From NCBI RefSeq assembly GCF_002777425.1, contig NZ_MDVC01000089.1, positions 1-44,449 of the forward strand: a stretch of DNA of 44,449 nucleotides. Reading direction: 5' to 3'. The notes below the pieces were generated by a model. It was not told where the DNA came from and did not search any database. It saw nothing but the letters and a program-made list of their open reading frames with translations. Origin of the DNA: Snodgrassella alvi. Lineage in GTDB: Bacteria; Pseudomonadota; Gammaproteobacteria; Burkholderiales; Neisseriaceae. The position numbers and the translations under genes were made by a program. The stretch's first letter is position 1, and each line of letters opens with the position of its first letter. Shown here in pieces: positions 22,779-31,614 of this stretch.

Positions 22779-23939
22779 ATGTTATTAAAAAGCTTACTTT
22801 CGTTGTCGTTAGGTACATTTGCACTAGGCATGGCAGAATTCAGTATGATGGGTATTCTGCCAGATGTGGCCGCTTCACTCGGTATCGATATTGCACAGGC
22901 CGGGCATTTTATTGCTGCTTATGCGCTTGGTGTATGCAGTGGAGCATGGCTGCTGGTATTAAGTTACCGCTTACCGCCCAAAACCATTCTGCTGTCACTG
23001 TCGGTACTGATTGCGATTGGTAATCTACTGGCGGCCATGGCACCCGGCTATATAACTCTGCTGCTGGCACGTTTTATTTCCGGCTTGCCACATGGCGCCT
23101 ATTTTGGCATCGGTTCAATTGTCGCTACCAAACTGGCACCTCCCGGACGTTCGGCGCAGGCGGTAGCCATGATGATTGCCGGCATGACAGTAGCCAATCT
23201 GCTTGGTGTACCGGTTGGCACATGGCTGAGTCTGCATTTAAGCTGGCGGCTGGTATTTACTTTGGTTGCCGTAGTAGCAATTGTGCTGGTGTTCACTTTG
23301 CAGCGTTTTATTCCACCAATAGAACGGCTACCAGATACCGGTATTCTGGGACAATTCCATTTTCTGAAATCGGCGGCACCGTGGCTGATTCTGGCGGCCA
23401 CTACTTTAGGTAATGGCGGAATCTTCTGTTGGTTCAGTTATATCAGCCCGTTATTAACGCAGGTATCCGGTTTTAGTGGTAATCAGGTTAGTTTGTTAAT
23501 GGTGCTGGCCGGTGCCGGTATGGTGGCTGGCAACTGGTGTGGTGGCCGTCTGGCAGACCGCTACACACCGGGACAGGTAGCCGCCAGTTTGCAGGGGCTG
23601 GCAGCTGTGGCGCTGCTACTGATTTTTCTGTTTGCTTCAACTGGCTGGCTGTCGGCGACACTGATGTGTATATGTACATTCTGCCTGTTTGCGGTATCGG
23701 CACCGCAGCAATTATTATTGCTGCGCCATTCTCCGGGCGGTGCACTGCTTGGTGCTGCCAGTGTACAGATGGCATTTAATCTGGGTAATGCCATTGGTTC
23801 GTATGGCGGCGGGCTGGCCATCAGCCAGCACTGGGGCTATCAATATCCGGCATTACTGGGTGTACCACTGACATTATGCGGTTGTGCCTGTCTGATATGG
23901 TTTCACCGCCGCTATGAAAATCAGGGACAGTTTATCTGA
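22779..23939 (+). CDS. MFS transporter of the AraJ/sugar-efflux type (DHA1)
   Basis: A 386-residue inner-membrane protein with 12 predicted transmembrane helices. Family features are the N-terminal GTFALGMAEFSMMGILPDVA, the motif RFISGLPHGAYFGIGSIVA in the fourth and fifth helices, and the cytoplasmic GGRLADRYTPG loop between helices 6/7 and 8. This pattern is typical of AraJ/YdhP-like proton-driven exporters of sugars, drugs or metabolites; the substrate is unknown. The start at 22779 has a poor ribosome site. It begins about 65 bases after the decayed membrane gene and is followed by a short hypothetical gene 17 bases on. Confidence 0.9.
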   Translation: MLLKSLLSLSLGTFALGMAEFSMMGILPDVAASLGIDIAQAGHFIAAYALGVCSGAWLLVLSYRLPPKTILLSLSVLIAIGNLLAAMAPGYITLLLARFISGLPHGAYFGIGSIVATKLAPPGRSAQAVAMMIAGMTVANLLGVPVGTWLSLHLSWRLVFTLVAVVAIVLVFTLQRFIPPIERLPDTGILGQFHFLKSAAPWLILAATTLGNGGIFCWFSYISPLLTQVSGFSGNQVSLLMVLAGAGMVAGNWCGGRLADRYTPGQVAASLQGLAAVALLLIFLFASTGWLSATLMCICTFCLFAVSAPQQLLLLRHSPGGALLGAASVQMAFNLGNAIGSYGGGLAISQHWGYQYPALLGVPLTLCGCACLIWFHRRYENQGQFI

Positions 23940-23956
23940 AACTTACGGAGGTTATG

Positions 23957-24163
23957 ATGAGTGATTCTATACCACTGAGCATCAGGCAACGCATGCAAGT
24001 GGCCATTAAAAATGGCAATAAAGCCGAACAGCAACGCCTGTGGCATGAATACAGTGGCCAGCAGAGCTTTTCCAATGAATGGGTGATGGCGGCGCGGCTG
24101 GGCGAGCCCGGTTATACAGAAGAACAGGCACATATGGTTGCCTGCCTGTTTGGCCGCTGTTAG
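23957..24163 (+). CDS. Small hypothetical cytoplasmic protein
   Basis: A 68-residue protein, MSDSIPLSIRQRMQVAIKNG onward, with no membrane segment. It ends HMVACLFGRC. A strong GGAGG at 23947-23951 lies 5 bases ahead of the second of two adjacent ATG codons, which I take as the start. It is only 17 bases behind the MFS gene and 26 bases before the glycosylase gene, so the three are probably one transcript. I recognise no family. Confidence 0.65.
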   Translation: MSDSIPLSIRQRMQVAIKNGNKAEQQRLWHEYSGQQSFSNEWVMAARLGEPGYTEEQAHMVACLFGRC

Positions 24164-24189
24164 ACAACACCATTACGCTACGAGTATTT

Positions 24190-24783
24190 ATGGCTGAAAT
24201 AATAGTTGAAACACATCCGCTGGCACCGTTTCTACCAGCCAGTGCGCGGCTGCTGATGCTGGGTTCATTTCCGCCACCAACTGCACGCTGGAAAATGAAT
24301 TTTTACTATCCCAATCTACAAAATGATATGTGGCGCATTTTTGGGCTGGTGTTTTTTCAGGACAAGCACCATTTCTTTACCGAAAACAATAAAGCATTTA
24401 ATGAGCCCTTAATCCGTGCTTTTTTATCTGAACGCGGCATTGCCATTAATGATACTGCCTATCAGATCAGGCGCCTGCAAAACAATGCAGCAGACAAGTT
24501 TCTCGAAGTGGTTACCCCAGTAGATTTACCGGCCTTACTGGCACAGATTCCAGATTGTCAGCACATAATGACTACTGGTGACAAGGCCACCAGCACACTA
24601 CTACAGCTTCTGCCAGCCGGTACAGCCGCACCAACTATCGGCCATCCCACTGATACCACTCTGGCTGGCCGGCACCTAACTTTATCCAGACTGCCCTCTT
24701 CTTCGCGTGCCTATCCGCTCGCACTGGAACGTAAAGCAGCCATTTATCGGGATTATTTTCATACTATCGGTTTATTAAGCTGA
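24190..24783 (+). CDS. Uracil-DNA glycosylase superfamily protein (Mug / hypoxanthine-glycosylase-like)
   Basis: A 197-residue protein. The N-terminal HPLAPFLPASARLLMLGSFP followed by NFYYPNLQNDMWRIFG matches small UDG-fold enzymes that remove mismatched uracil or deaminated purines. The GSFP element is the active-site loop position. The usual catalytic Asn/Asp cannot be assigned by eye. A C-terminal segment LSRLPSSSRAYPLALERK carries the second conserved loop. A longer frame starts at 24079, but it overlaps the preceding gene and its extra 37 residues look non-coding, so I place the start at the ATG at 24190. Likely role: base-excision repair. Confidence 0.8.
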   Translation: MAEIIVETHPLAPFLPASARLLMLGSFPPPTARWKMNFYYPNLQNDMWRIFGLVFFQDKHHFFTENNKAFNEPLIRAFLSERGIAINDTAYQIRRLQNNAADKFLEVVTPVDLPALLAQIPDCQHIMTTGDKATSTLLQLLPAGTAAPTIGHPTDTTLAGRHLTLSRLPSSSRAYPLALERKAAIYRDYFHTIGLLS

Positions 24784-24810
24784 TTCTGACTATTTAGCGG
24801 GAGAACATTG

Positions 24811-25440
24811 ATGCACATTCTGGTTTTTGGAGCCACCGGTGGCGTTGGCAGGTCTTTAGTTGAGCAGGCACTGGCCAATGGTGATGAAGTTACTGCGGCA
24901 GTGCGCACACCGGAAAAACTCAACTTACAGCATCCCAACTTGCATATTCGCCGCTGTGATGCGTTTGAGGCTACTGATGTTGCTGCACTGTTTGCCGCTA
25001 ACAACCATTATGATGCAGTGGCCTCAGCTCTGAACACTAATCAGGGGGTCAAACCGGGTGATGATTTGCAGCGCATGCTCAGCAATATTGCTCCGCAATT
25101 GCAACAACATGGCATTAAACGCATCGTCTACTGCGCTTCCGCCGGTGTGGATAATGAGCTGGAAGGTGAACGTGGTCAGGCGGCAATGGAATTTCTACGC
25201 CATCCGCTGGTCGATCATCGTGCTGCAATTGAGCAGATTCAGGCGGCTGGTCTGGACGCAACGATTGTGCGCCCGCTGGGCTTAACTCATGATGCCCTTT
25301 CTGGTCATTATGCTGAAGCAACACAGGGCATTCCAGCTGGCAGTGGCCGTATTGCCCGCGCGGATGTGGCTCATTTTATGTTGAAAGCGCTACATAACGA
25401 TGCTTATATCGGCCAGTCTATAGCGTTATCAGGTTTCTGA
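24811..25440 (+). CDS. NAD(P)-binding atypical short-chain dehydrogenase
   Basis: A 209-residue protein with an N-terminal Rossmann motif HILVFGATGGVGRSLVEQAL (residues 2-21). Further typical blocks are TAAVRTPEKL, IVYCASAGVDNE and ATIVRPLGLTH. It resembles NmrA/BVR-B-like atypical SDRs that bind NAD(P)H; the substrate is unknown. GGGAG lies 7 bases before the ATG at 24811; the TTG directly upstream is a less likely start. It is the last gene of the run from 22779 and is followed by a terminator. Confidence 0.88.
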   Translation: MHILVFGATGGVGRSLVEQALANGDEVTAAVRTPEKLNLQHPNLHIRRCDAFEATDVAALFAANNHYDAVASALNTNQGVKPGDDLQRMLSNIAPQLQQHGIKRIVYCASAGVDNELEGERGQAAMEFLRHPLVDHRAAIEQIQAAGLDATIVRPLGLTHDALSGHYAEATQGIPAGSGRIARADVAHFMLKALHNDAYIGQSIALSGF

Positions 25441-25447
25441 ATAAATA

Positions 25448-25487
25448 ACTGCTGCCAGAGAATCAACTCATGGCAGCAGTATTTTTT
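25448..25487 (+). terminator. Terminator after the SDR gene
   Basis: ACTGCTGCCA and TGGCAGCAGT form a perfect 10-bp stem (25448-25457 with 25471-25480), followed by ATTTTTT. It ends the plus-strand run and lies opposite the convergent acyltransferase gene. Confidence 0.9.
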
Positions 25488-25520
25488 GGCCGGCTGTTTG
25501 CTGTAGCGGATAGCCGGTTT

Positions 25521-26411
25521 TTATTTGTGAATTTTCTGATAAAACGATGCCTCGCCCTCTGGGCGGGTTTTGAAACGTTTATGTAGCCAGTAATACTGTG
25601 ACGGCTGTTCGCGCACCCGTGCCTCAATAAAATCATTCATGCGCTGGGTATCGGCAACTATGTCTTTACTGGGGAAATTGTCCCACTGCGGATAAAAACG
25701 CAAGGTAACGCTGCCATCCGCTTCACGGGTAGGAATCGCCGGAATAACCTTAGCTTTAGTTAAAGCGGCAATACGGCTAAGGCCGGCAATCGTAGCAGTG
25801 GGAATACCGAAAAAATCCACAAAAATCGATTCACGCCGCCCAAAATCCTGATCGGGCAGATAAAGAAACGGCGCACTGCTGGCTTTGATTTTCTTGATAA
25901 TGGCACGCAGCCCTTCCGTACGTCCAATCAGAAAAGCATTGTTATAACGCTGGCGTCCTTTGAGAATTTGCTCATCCAGCTGCTTGTTTTTCTGATGCGA
26001 ATAGACGCTAATCAGAGGAACATCCTGATTGAGGGCATATACCGCCGCCTCAAAAGCAGTAAAGTGCGGATAGAGTAAAATCACTTTCTCACCGGCAGCC
26101 AGTACTTCATCCAGATAATGCTTGTCCTGATAGCGCACTAGCTTTTTCAGCCGTCTGGCATCGCCATACCAGTACAGGCCATATTCCAGTAACAGCATGG
26201 ACATATGATAAAAATGTTCACGCAGTACCTTGCGCCGCTGCCGTTCTGTCCATTCGGGAAAACATTGGCGCAAATTAATCAGGCCAATGCGCCGCCGCGG
26301 CGCTACCGCATAATAACTTAACCAGCCCACACATCGTGCCAGTGCATGAATCATACACAACGGCAGTAATTGCAGCACATATAAAAAAGCAAACGCCAAT
26401 TTCATCATCAT
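25521..26411 (-). CDS. Lipid A biosynthesis late acyltransferase (LpxL/HtrB family), copy 1
   Basis: An inner-membrane enzyme that transfers an acyl chain to a Kdo-lipid A precursor. It has 296 residues with an N-terminal membrane anchor (about residues 5-25). The catalytic HX4E motif is His116-Glu121 in YPHFTAFEAA. Other family blocks are LYLPDQDFGRRESIFVDFFG and the terminal YYWLHKRFKTRPEGE. A second paralog is encoded at 33590-34468 with HX4D instead. Three ATG codons in a row open the frame, and the exact start among them is uncertain. It is monocistronic and convergent with the SDR gene. Confidence 0.9.
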   Translation of the reverse strand: MMMKLAFAFLYVLQLLPLCMIHALARCVGWLSYYAVAPRRRIGLINLRQCFPEWTERQRRKVLREHFYHMSMLLLEYGLYWYGDARRLKKLVRYQDKHYLDEVLAAGEKVILLYPHFTAFEAAVYALNQDVPLISVYSHQKNKQLDEQILKGRQRYNNAFLIGRTEGLRAIIKKIKASSAPFLYLPDQDFGRRESIFVDFFGIPTATIAGLSRIAALTKAKVIPAIPTREADGSVTLRFYPQWDNFPSKDIVADTQRMNDFIEARVREQPSQYYWLHKRFKTRPEGEASFYQKIHK

Positions 26412-26615
26412 TACTAATATTACCTAACTGCTTATCGCCAGCCATGCACTTAAACGCTATCTATTGTACACAAGCTGCCACCACTTTACATTCACAGTTG
26501 TATATAAACATTTGCCTTACAACAGATTGTAATAATGTTGTGTATACGGAAAGGATAAAAAAATAACACGGTCTGCACAGAATGCACAGGCCGCGTTAGT
26601 AGATAGCAAAGGATT

Positions 26616-28145
26616 TCAATGTGCCCCGCCGCCACCGCCACTACCAAACGGTGGCTTGGCAAACCATACCAGCACAATCAGAATTAAGAAAGTCAAACCA
26701 TACAGCCAGAATAAATCATTCGCACCCATAATATGCGCCTGCTGACCAATAGTATGCTCAATCGAACCTAAAGGCTGTACACCACTTAAACCGAGCTGAT
26801 TCATACCCTGAATTGACTCATTCATAGTGCTATTATAAGGATGGATGTTTTCCACCAATTGCGTATGATGCAAAGCTTCACGTTTATCCCACAATACATT
26901 TACCATTGAAGTACCAATACCACCGGCCAGAATGCGCACAAAATTGGAAATACTCGACGCGCTGGCAATCTGCGAACCAGACATATTAGACAGGGTAATC
27001 TGAGTTAACGGCATAAAGAACATCGCCATACCAATCCCCTGCACAAACTGCGGCCAGAATACATCCATAAAACCCATGCCAGCATTAAAATTGGTACGCC
27101 AGAAGAAACAGATAGCGTATACGGTAAAGCTGATGGTTACCAGCACCCTCATATCCAGCCGGTTACCAAACTTACCAATCAGTGGCGACAACAATACTGG
27201 AAAAATACCAATAGGTGCCGTGGCCAGCCCCGCCCAGGTAGCGGTATAACCAAGCTGCATCTGCAACAGCATCGGCAGCAGTACAATCGCCCCCATATAG
27301 GTCATATAGGCTGTACTGAGGGTAATTACCCCTACGGTAAAATTACGGTCTTTAAACAGGCGCAAGTCTACAATCGGATATTTGGCATACCATTCCCAGA
27401 TAACAAAATAGCCCAGACACACTACAGCAATAACAGCCAGAACAATAATTTCATTGGATGAGAACCAGTCCAGCTCATGGCCGCGGTCAAGCATCATCTG
27501 CAAGGCACCTACGCCTACTACCATCAGCGATAAGCCCATGCGGTCGATTGGCTCGTGTACAGTTTCGGTTTCGCGTTTTTTCATCATCTGCCATGAAATA
27601 CCGGCAGCCAGCAAACCAATTGGCACATTAATAAAGAAAATCCAGCCCCAATGCCAGTTATCACTGATAATACCACCCAGAATCGGCCCGAAAATCGGTG
27701 CCACAATGATTACCATCGACCACATAGCCAGCGCCATTGGACGTTTTTCCGGCGGATAGGCGGCCATCAGCAAACTTTGCGACAGCGGAATCATCGGCCC
27801 GGCCACAGCACCCTGCAACACGCGGAAAAACACCAGCAATGCCAAACTGGGTGCAATACCACATAAAAACGAGGCCAACACAAACGACAGTGTCGCCACG
27901 ACAAAGACTTTCACTTCACCAAAGCGGCGCGCCAGCCAGCCAGTAAGCGGTACTGAAATAGCATTCGCTACCGCAAACGCAGTAATCACCCACGTACCTT
28001 GACTATTGGCTGCACCCAGATTACCAGTAATGGTTGGCAATGCCACATTGGCAATGGTGGAATCCAGCACCTGCATAAAAACGGCCAGTGACAGTGCCAC
28101 CGTAACCAGAGCCAGTGCCGGACCTTTTAAAGGAGAATGCGTCAT
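26616..28145 (-). CDS. emrB: EmrB-type drug exporter, MFS DHA2 family
   Basis: A 509-residue inner-membrane proton antiporter with 14 predicted helices. It is the pump component of a tripartite system with the EmrA adaptor and the NodT-like outer-membrane channel encoded upstream in the same operon. Visible motifs are VLDSTIANVALPTI in helix 1, the motif GWLARRFGEVKVF, and the antiporter motif C region LQGAVAGPMIPLSQSLL. The Gly-rich tail GSGGGGGAH is unusual but terminal. The start has AAGG 8 bases upstream. In Neisseria the related FarAB system exports fatty acids; here the substrate is inferred only at the family level. The 205-base gap from emrA contains a hairpin. Confidence 0.93.
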   Translation of the reverse strand: MTHSPLKGPALALVTVALSLAVFMQVLDSTIANVALPTITGNLGAANSQGTWVITAFAVANAISVPLTGWLARRFGEVKVFVVATLSFVLASFLCGIAPSLALLVFFRVLQGAVAGPMIPLSQSLLMAAYPPEKRPMALAMWSMVIIVAPIFGPILGGIISDNWHWGWIFFINVPIGLLAAGISWQMMKKRETETVHEPIDRMGLSLMVVGVGALQMMLDRGHELDWFSSNEIIVLAVIAVVCLGYFVIWEWYAKYPIVDLRLFKDRNFTVGVITLSTAYMTYMGAIVLLPMLLQMQLGYTATWAGLATAPIGIFPVLLSPLIGKFGNRLDMRVLVTISFTVYAICFFWRTNFNAGMGFMDVFWPQFVQGIGMAMFFMPLTQITLSNMSGSQIASASSISNFVRILAGGIGTSMVNVLWDKREALHHTQLVENIHPYNSTMNESIQGMNQLGLSGVQPLGSIEHTIGQQAHIMGANDLFWLYGLTFLILIVLVWFAKPPFGSGGGGGAH

Positions 28146-28285
28146 TCAAGCAGCCTTATTGCAGAAACATTACTCATCTCGCAGCATATCCAAATCTGTG
28201 CGCACAGACACAAATAATGCGGTTCACAAAGATAATGCTTCTGGAATTACAGTAAAATCAGGCCAAATCACTACCTGAGTAAAAC

Positions 28286-28321
28286 CTGCTGGTGACAGGG
28301 CTGTTGTTCCTGCACCAGCAG
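28286..28321 (-). promoter_or_regulatory. Hairpin in the emrA-emrB gap
   Basis: On the minus strand CTGCTGGTG (28313-28321) pairs perfectly with CACCAGCAG (28286-28294) across an 18-base loop, followed by GTTTTACTC. It sits 30 bases after emrA and 140 bases before emrB. It could be a partial terminator that lowers emrB expression relative to emrA, or a processing site. There is only a short T-run. Confidence 0.5.
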
Positions 28322-28350
28322 CATCCAGATAAGATTCAGCATTAACAGAA

Positions 28351-29547
28351 TCAGGGAGCGTACTGGGCGAAAATCTGCTCAATCATATTATTGATTGGCG
28401 TCCAGTCAATTGCAGCCATATTGCCATTGGTGGGAATCGCATGCACTGATGTTAAATCCTGCCCATTCTGGTTACGCGTATTTACCTCAACATCCATTGA
28501 TAACCCTACCCGCAACGGATGCGCAGCCAGCTCTTTCGGATCCAGCGCAATACGCACCGGCACGCGCTGTACCACTTTAATCCAGTTACCGGTTGCATTC
28601 TGTGCCGGTAAAAGAGAGAACGCTGCACCCGTACCAGCAGACAAACCAGCCACCTTACCGTGATAGGTTACTTTACTGCCATACACATCTGCTCTGATTT
28701 CCACCGGCTGCCCGATACGGATTTTAGCCAGCTGGCTTTCCTTGAAGTTGGCATCCACCCAGACATTATTCAACGGTACTACCGCCATCAGTGCCGCGCC
28801 TGTAGCCACTTTCTGACCCACCTGAACATTGCGTTTGGCAACTTGTCCATCTACTGGCGCCTTGATTTGGGTACGCTGTAAATCCAGCCATGCACTTTTC
28901 AGATGGCTGACTGCTGTCATCACTGCCGGCTGCTGGCGCAGCGGAACATTATGCCCCAACACCGCTTTTGCCGCACTTTCCTGCCCTTGCACAGCTTTCA
29001 GTTTTGCCTGAGCTTCCAATACCGCATCACGAGCATGGCTTAACTCTTCAGCAGAAATGGCATCCGTACCGGCCAGACTCTGGCGACGCTGCAAGTCTGC
29101 TTGCAAGCGTTTTAACTGAGCCTGTTGTGCGGCCACCTGTGCACTGGCCTGACGTGACTGAGCAGTCTGCTGCTGATTCTGGCGAATTGCATTAATCAGC
29201 TCATCATGTGCCCGTTCAAACGCTAGCTGCATATCACTGTTATCCAGCTCAACCAGCACCTGACCGGCTTTAACGGTTTGCGTGTCATCCACATTCACCT
29301 TCTGCACCGTACCAGTAATCTGCGGCGTAATCTGCACCAGATGACCATTCACATATGCATCATCGGTGGATTCTTTATGCTGCCAGACCAGCAGATACAT
29401 CAGCAGAAAGCCCAGTGCAATCAGCAGAAATACGGCAGTCAGCACCACCAGCTTGCGCTTGCGGCCTGTGGGCACTCGTTCAGACTGCGGCTGAACCGCC
29501 GGTTGCGAGGTTGTTACCGCCTCGTTAGTTTGCTTTTGTTCACTCAT
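28351..29547 (-). CDS. emrA: EmrA-type membrane fusion protein (HlyD family)
   Basis: The periplasmic adaptor linking EmrB to the outer-membrane channel. It has 398 residues. A single N-terminal membrane anchor at about residues 33-55 (LVVLTAVFLLIALGFLLMYL) is followed by a barrel/lipoyl half-motif (GTVQKVNVDDTQTVKAGQVL). A long Gln/Ala-rich coiled coil (about 115-200) comes next, and then the second lipoyl half (APVDGQVAKRNVQVGQKVA). The frame is open from a TTG at 29560, but the ATG at 29545-29547 is preferred, with GAG about 10 bases ahead. It lies 38 bases after nodT in the operon. Confidence 0.93.
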   Translation of the reverse strand: MSEQKQTNEAVTTSQPAVQPQSERVPTGRKRKLVVLTAVFLLIALGFLLMYLLVWQHKESTDDAYVNGHLVQITPQITGTVQKVNVDDTQTVKAGQVLVELDNSDMQLAFERAHDELINAIRQNQQQTAQSRQASAQVAAQQAQLKRLQADLQRRQSLAGTDAISAEELSHARDAVLEAQAKLKAVQGQESAAKAVLGHNVPLRQQPAVMTAVSHLKSAWLDLQRTQIKAPVDGQVAKRNVQVGQKVATGAALMAVVPLNNVWVDANFKESQLAKIRIGQPVEIRADVYGSKVTYHGKVAGLSAGTGAAFSLLPAQNATGNWIKVVQRVPVRIALDPKELAAHPLRVGLSMDVEVNTRNQNGQDLTSVHAIPTNGNMAAIDWTPINNMIEQIFAQYAP

Positions 29548-29585
29548 ACGTAAATAGCTCAATAAAATAGAAAAATAACAGTAAA

Positions 29586-31037
29586 TTAACGAGTAGCCTG
29601 AGTATCTGAAAGCTGGAAACCACCACCCAGCGCAGCATGCAGACTATTCCAGCTCTGTTGCTGCCAGGCAATGGTTTTAACCCAATCAGCACGTGCCCTC
29701 AAAGCAGTATCTTCGCGTTGCAGTTTGGTAATAGCATTGTCCAGCCCGGCCGCATGACGTTTGCTGCTGGATACTGCATTCTTCTGTGCCACCTGAAAAG
29801 CCTGCTGCTGCAATGGCAATGCCACCGTACTGTGCTGATAATCACTCATGGCATCGGCTGCCTGCTGCAAGGCTGTCAGTACCGTCTTATCATATTGGGC
29901 TACCTGTTCATTATAGGCAGAACGTTTACCCGACAACGCAGCCTGCAAACTGCCTGAAGTAAAGATAGGCAACGAAATGGCTGGCACAATACCCAGCATC
30001 CGTGAAGAAGAATGCACCAGATCAAACGCATCCACGTGCGCCAGACCGGCCAAACCCTTAATTTCAATATCAGGATAAAATGCCGCCTCTGCCGCCTTGA
30101 TACCAAAATAATTCGACTGTAATAAGGCTCGTTGTGCAGCAATATCAGGCCGTTGTCCCAGAATATCCGCACGCAGCCCATCAACCGCCACCTCAGGCAC
30201 TTTACCCAGCGGCTGAGGTACCATTGCCGGCAGCTGGTTTGGCGACAGACCAACCAGTACCGCCATGCTGTGACGAGTACGTTCGATATCCGCCTGCGTC
30301 TGGCGCAAGGCACTTTGCAAACCCAGTACTGTTTGCGTAAAAGTATACTCATCACTGGCTGGTTGCAAACCAGCATGAATCCGGTTGGCAACCAGCTTTT
30401 GCAACTGCTGATTCACACCAATACGCTGTTGCAGAATATTCACCTGCTCCTGCAACAACTGCCATTGTGTATATTGCGATACAATGCTCTGGCTTAACAC
30501 CAGTCGTGCCTGTTCCTGCTGATAGGCAGCAGCAAGACGCGCACCAAGTGCCGCCTTAATCAGATTACGCTGCTTGCCCCAGAAATCAAAAGTATAATTA
30601 ACGGCCACAGCAGCCATTTCATTACGGAAAACATGATTCGGGTCATCACCAGCCCTATTTGAATCCGGCTTCGGATTCAAATATGCAGCTACCCCATTTG
30701 CCTGTATACCTACCTGTACACCAGCCTCACCTCTGGCACCACGCCATTGCGCTTCTGCTTGCGCAATACGCGCGGCAGCAATGCGCAAATCCGGTGCATT
30801 AGCCAAGCCTGTATCCATAAGCTTATTCAACAGCGGCTGATTCAAACCCAGCCACCAGTTCTGCCCAGTATGGGCAGACTGACCGGCAGGTAATTGCAGT
30901 TGTGTCGCCTCCTGTGGCGTTTGCAAATCTGGCTGCTGGCCAAAATTGGCACAGGCAGACAACAGCAGCAAAGTAACCGGAGTAATAAGGGATAACTGAC
31001 GTAATCGGAATCGGGGCACAGACACAGTTAATTTCAT
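29586..31037 (-). CDS. NodT family outer-membrane efflux lipoprotein
   Basis: A TolC-like outer-membrane channel of 483 residues with a lipoprotein signal: lipobox LLSAC with the acylated cysteine at residue 29. Typical blocks are NWWLGLNQPLLNKLMDTGLA, APDLRIAAARIAQAEAQWRG, YTFDFWGKQRNLIKAA and LGQRPDIAAQRALLQ. Two long helical repeat halves form the periplasmic tunnel. It completes the pump with EmrA and EmrB, and begins 19 bases after marR. In E. coli the Emr system borrows TolC, whereas here the channel gene is in the operon. Confidence 0.93.
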   Translation of the reverse strand: MKLTVSVPRFRLRQLSLITPVTLLLLSACANFGQQPDLQTPQEATQLQLPAGQSAHTGQNWWLGLNQPLLNKLMDTGLANAPDLRIAAARIAQAEAQWRGARGEAGVQVGIQANGVAAYLNPKPDSNRAGDDPNHVFRNEMAAVAVNYTFDFWGKQRNLIKAALGARLAAAYQQEQARLVLSQSIVSQYTQWQLLQEQVNILQQRIGVNQQLQKLVANRIHAGLQPASDEYTFTQTVLGLQSALRQTQADIERTRHSMAVLVGLSPNQLPAMVPQPLGKVPEVAVDGLRADILGQRPDIAAQRALLQSNYFGIKAAEAAFYPDIEIKGLAGLAHVDAFDLVHSSSRMLGIVPAISLPIFTSGSLQAALSGKRSAYNEQVAQYDKTVLTALQQAADAMSDYQHSTVALPLQQQAFQVAQKNAVSSSKRHAAGLDNAITKLQREDTALRARADWVKTIAWQQQSWNSLHAALGGGFQLSDTQATR

Positions 31038-31056
31038 GCAAATCTCAGCAAAAAAG

Positions 31057-31551
31057 TTAAGCAGCAGTTAATAACTTGGTTAGCAACTGCTGCAATTGTT
31101 CATATTCCGGTTCACTCAGGGCTGACCATACCCGCCGGCGTACCTCATTGGTTTCCGGACTAACCAGCTGAATCAGATTTTCACCAGCTTTGGTTAACTT
31201 CAAGGTAATTTTACGCCGGTCTAAAGGATGAGTAGAACGCGTTGCCCAGCCATTAAGCACCAAATCATCAGACAAACGCGTTGCACTGGTGCGGGTTAGA
31301 TTCAGAATACTGCTCAGTTCTGATGGTAAAATCTCATGATTCGGCCGCGCATAAACCGCTATCAGCGCATGCCATAGACTTTCTGACAGATGGTGCTGGC
31401 GCAAACGTTCATTCAGCTCACTTTGAATAGTCGTATGCACCAGACGTATTAACCGGCTGAGCATTACCAACTGAACATTCATGCTTGGCATTTTCACTGC
31501 CAGCACCCCTAAAGTAGCTTCCAGTTCGGTAGCAGGAAGAGAAAAACCCAT
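31057..31551 (-). CDS. MarR family transcriptional regulator of the efflux operon
   Basis: A 164-residue winged-helix repressor of the MarR/EmrR/FarR type. The DNA-recognition region reads LSSILNLTRTSATRLSDDLV, and the wing contains STHPLDRRKITLKLTKAG with the conserved D-R-R. It is the first gene of marR-nodT-emrA-emrB, so it probably represses its own operon and is released by pump substrates. I start it at the ATG at 31549-31551, with GAGG 9 bases ahead. The TTG five codons upstream would overlap that ribosome site. Confidence 0.9.
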   Translation of the reverse strand: MGFSLPATELEATLGVLAVKMPSMNVQLVMLSRLIRLVHTTIQSELNERLRQHHLSESLWHALIAVYARPNHEILPSELSSILNLTRTSATRLSDDLVLNGWATRSTHPLDRRKITLKLTKAGENLIQLVSPETNEVRRRVWSALSEPEYEQLQQLLTKLLTAA

Positions 31552-31599
31552 GTTAGAGCACCTCAAAATCCAAAAAATAAACCATTACAATAACCATAC

Positions 31600-31614
31600 C
31601 ATTTATTATAAATG
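31600..31614 (-). promoter_or_regulatory. Candidate -10 region and MarR operator of the efflux operon
   Basis: CATTTAT-T-ATAAATG is a perfect 7+1+7 palindrome. It overlaps TATAAT on the minus strand (31605-31610), about 50 bases before the marR start. A palindrome over the -10 is where a MarR repressor would bind. The -35 (TTCAGC near 31629) is weak. The second A/T-rich half-site-like text at 31581-31600 is not clearly symmetrical. Confidence 0.4.

Noticed and set aside
24079-24189. A 37-residue N-terminal extension of the UDG-fold protein
   Set aside because: It overlaps the preceding small gene in another frame and has no conserved features; the ATG at 24190 starts the family domain.
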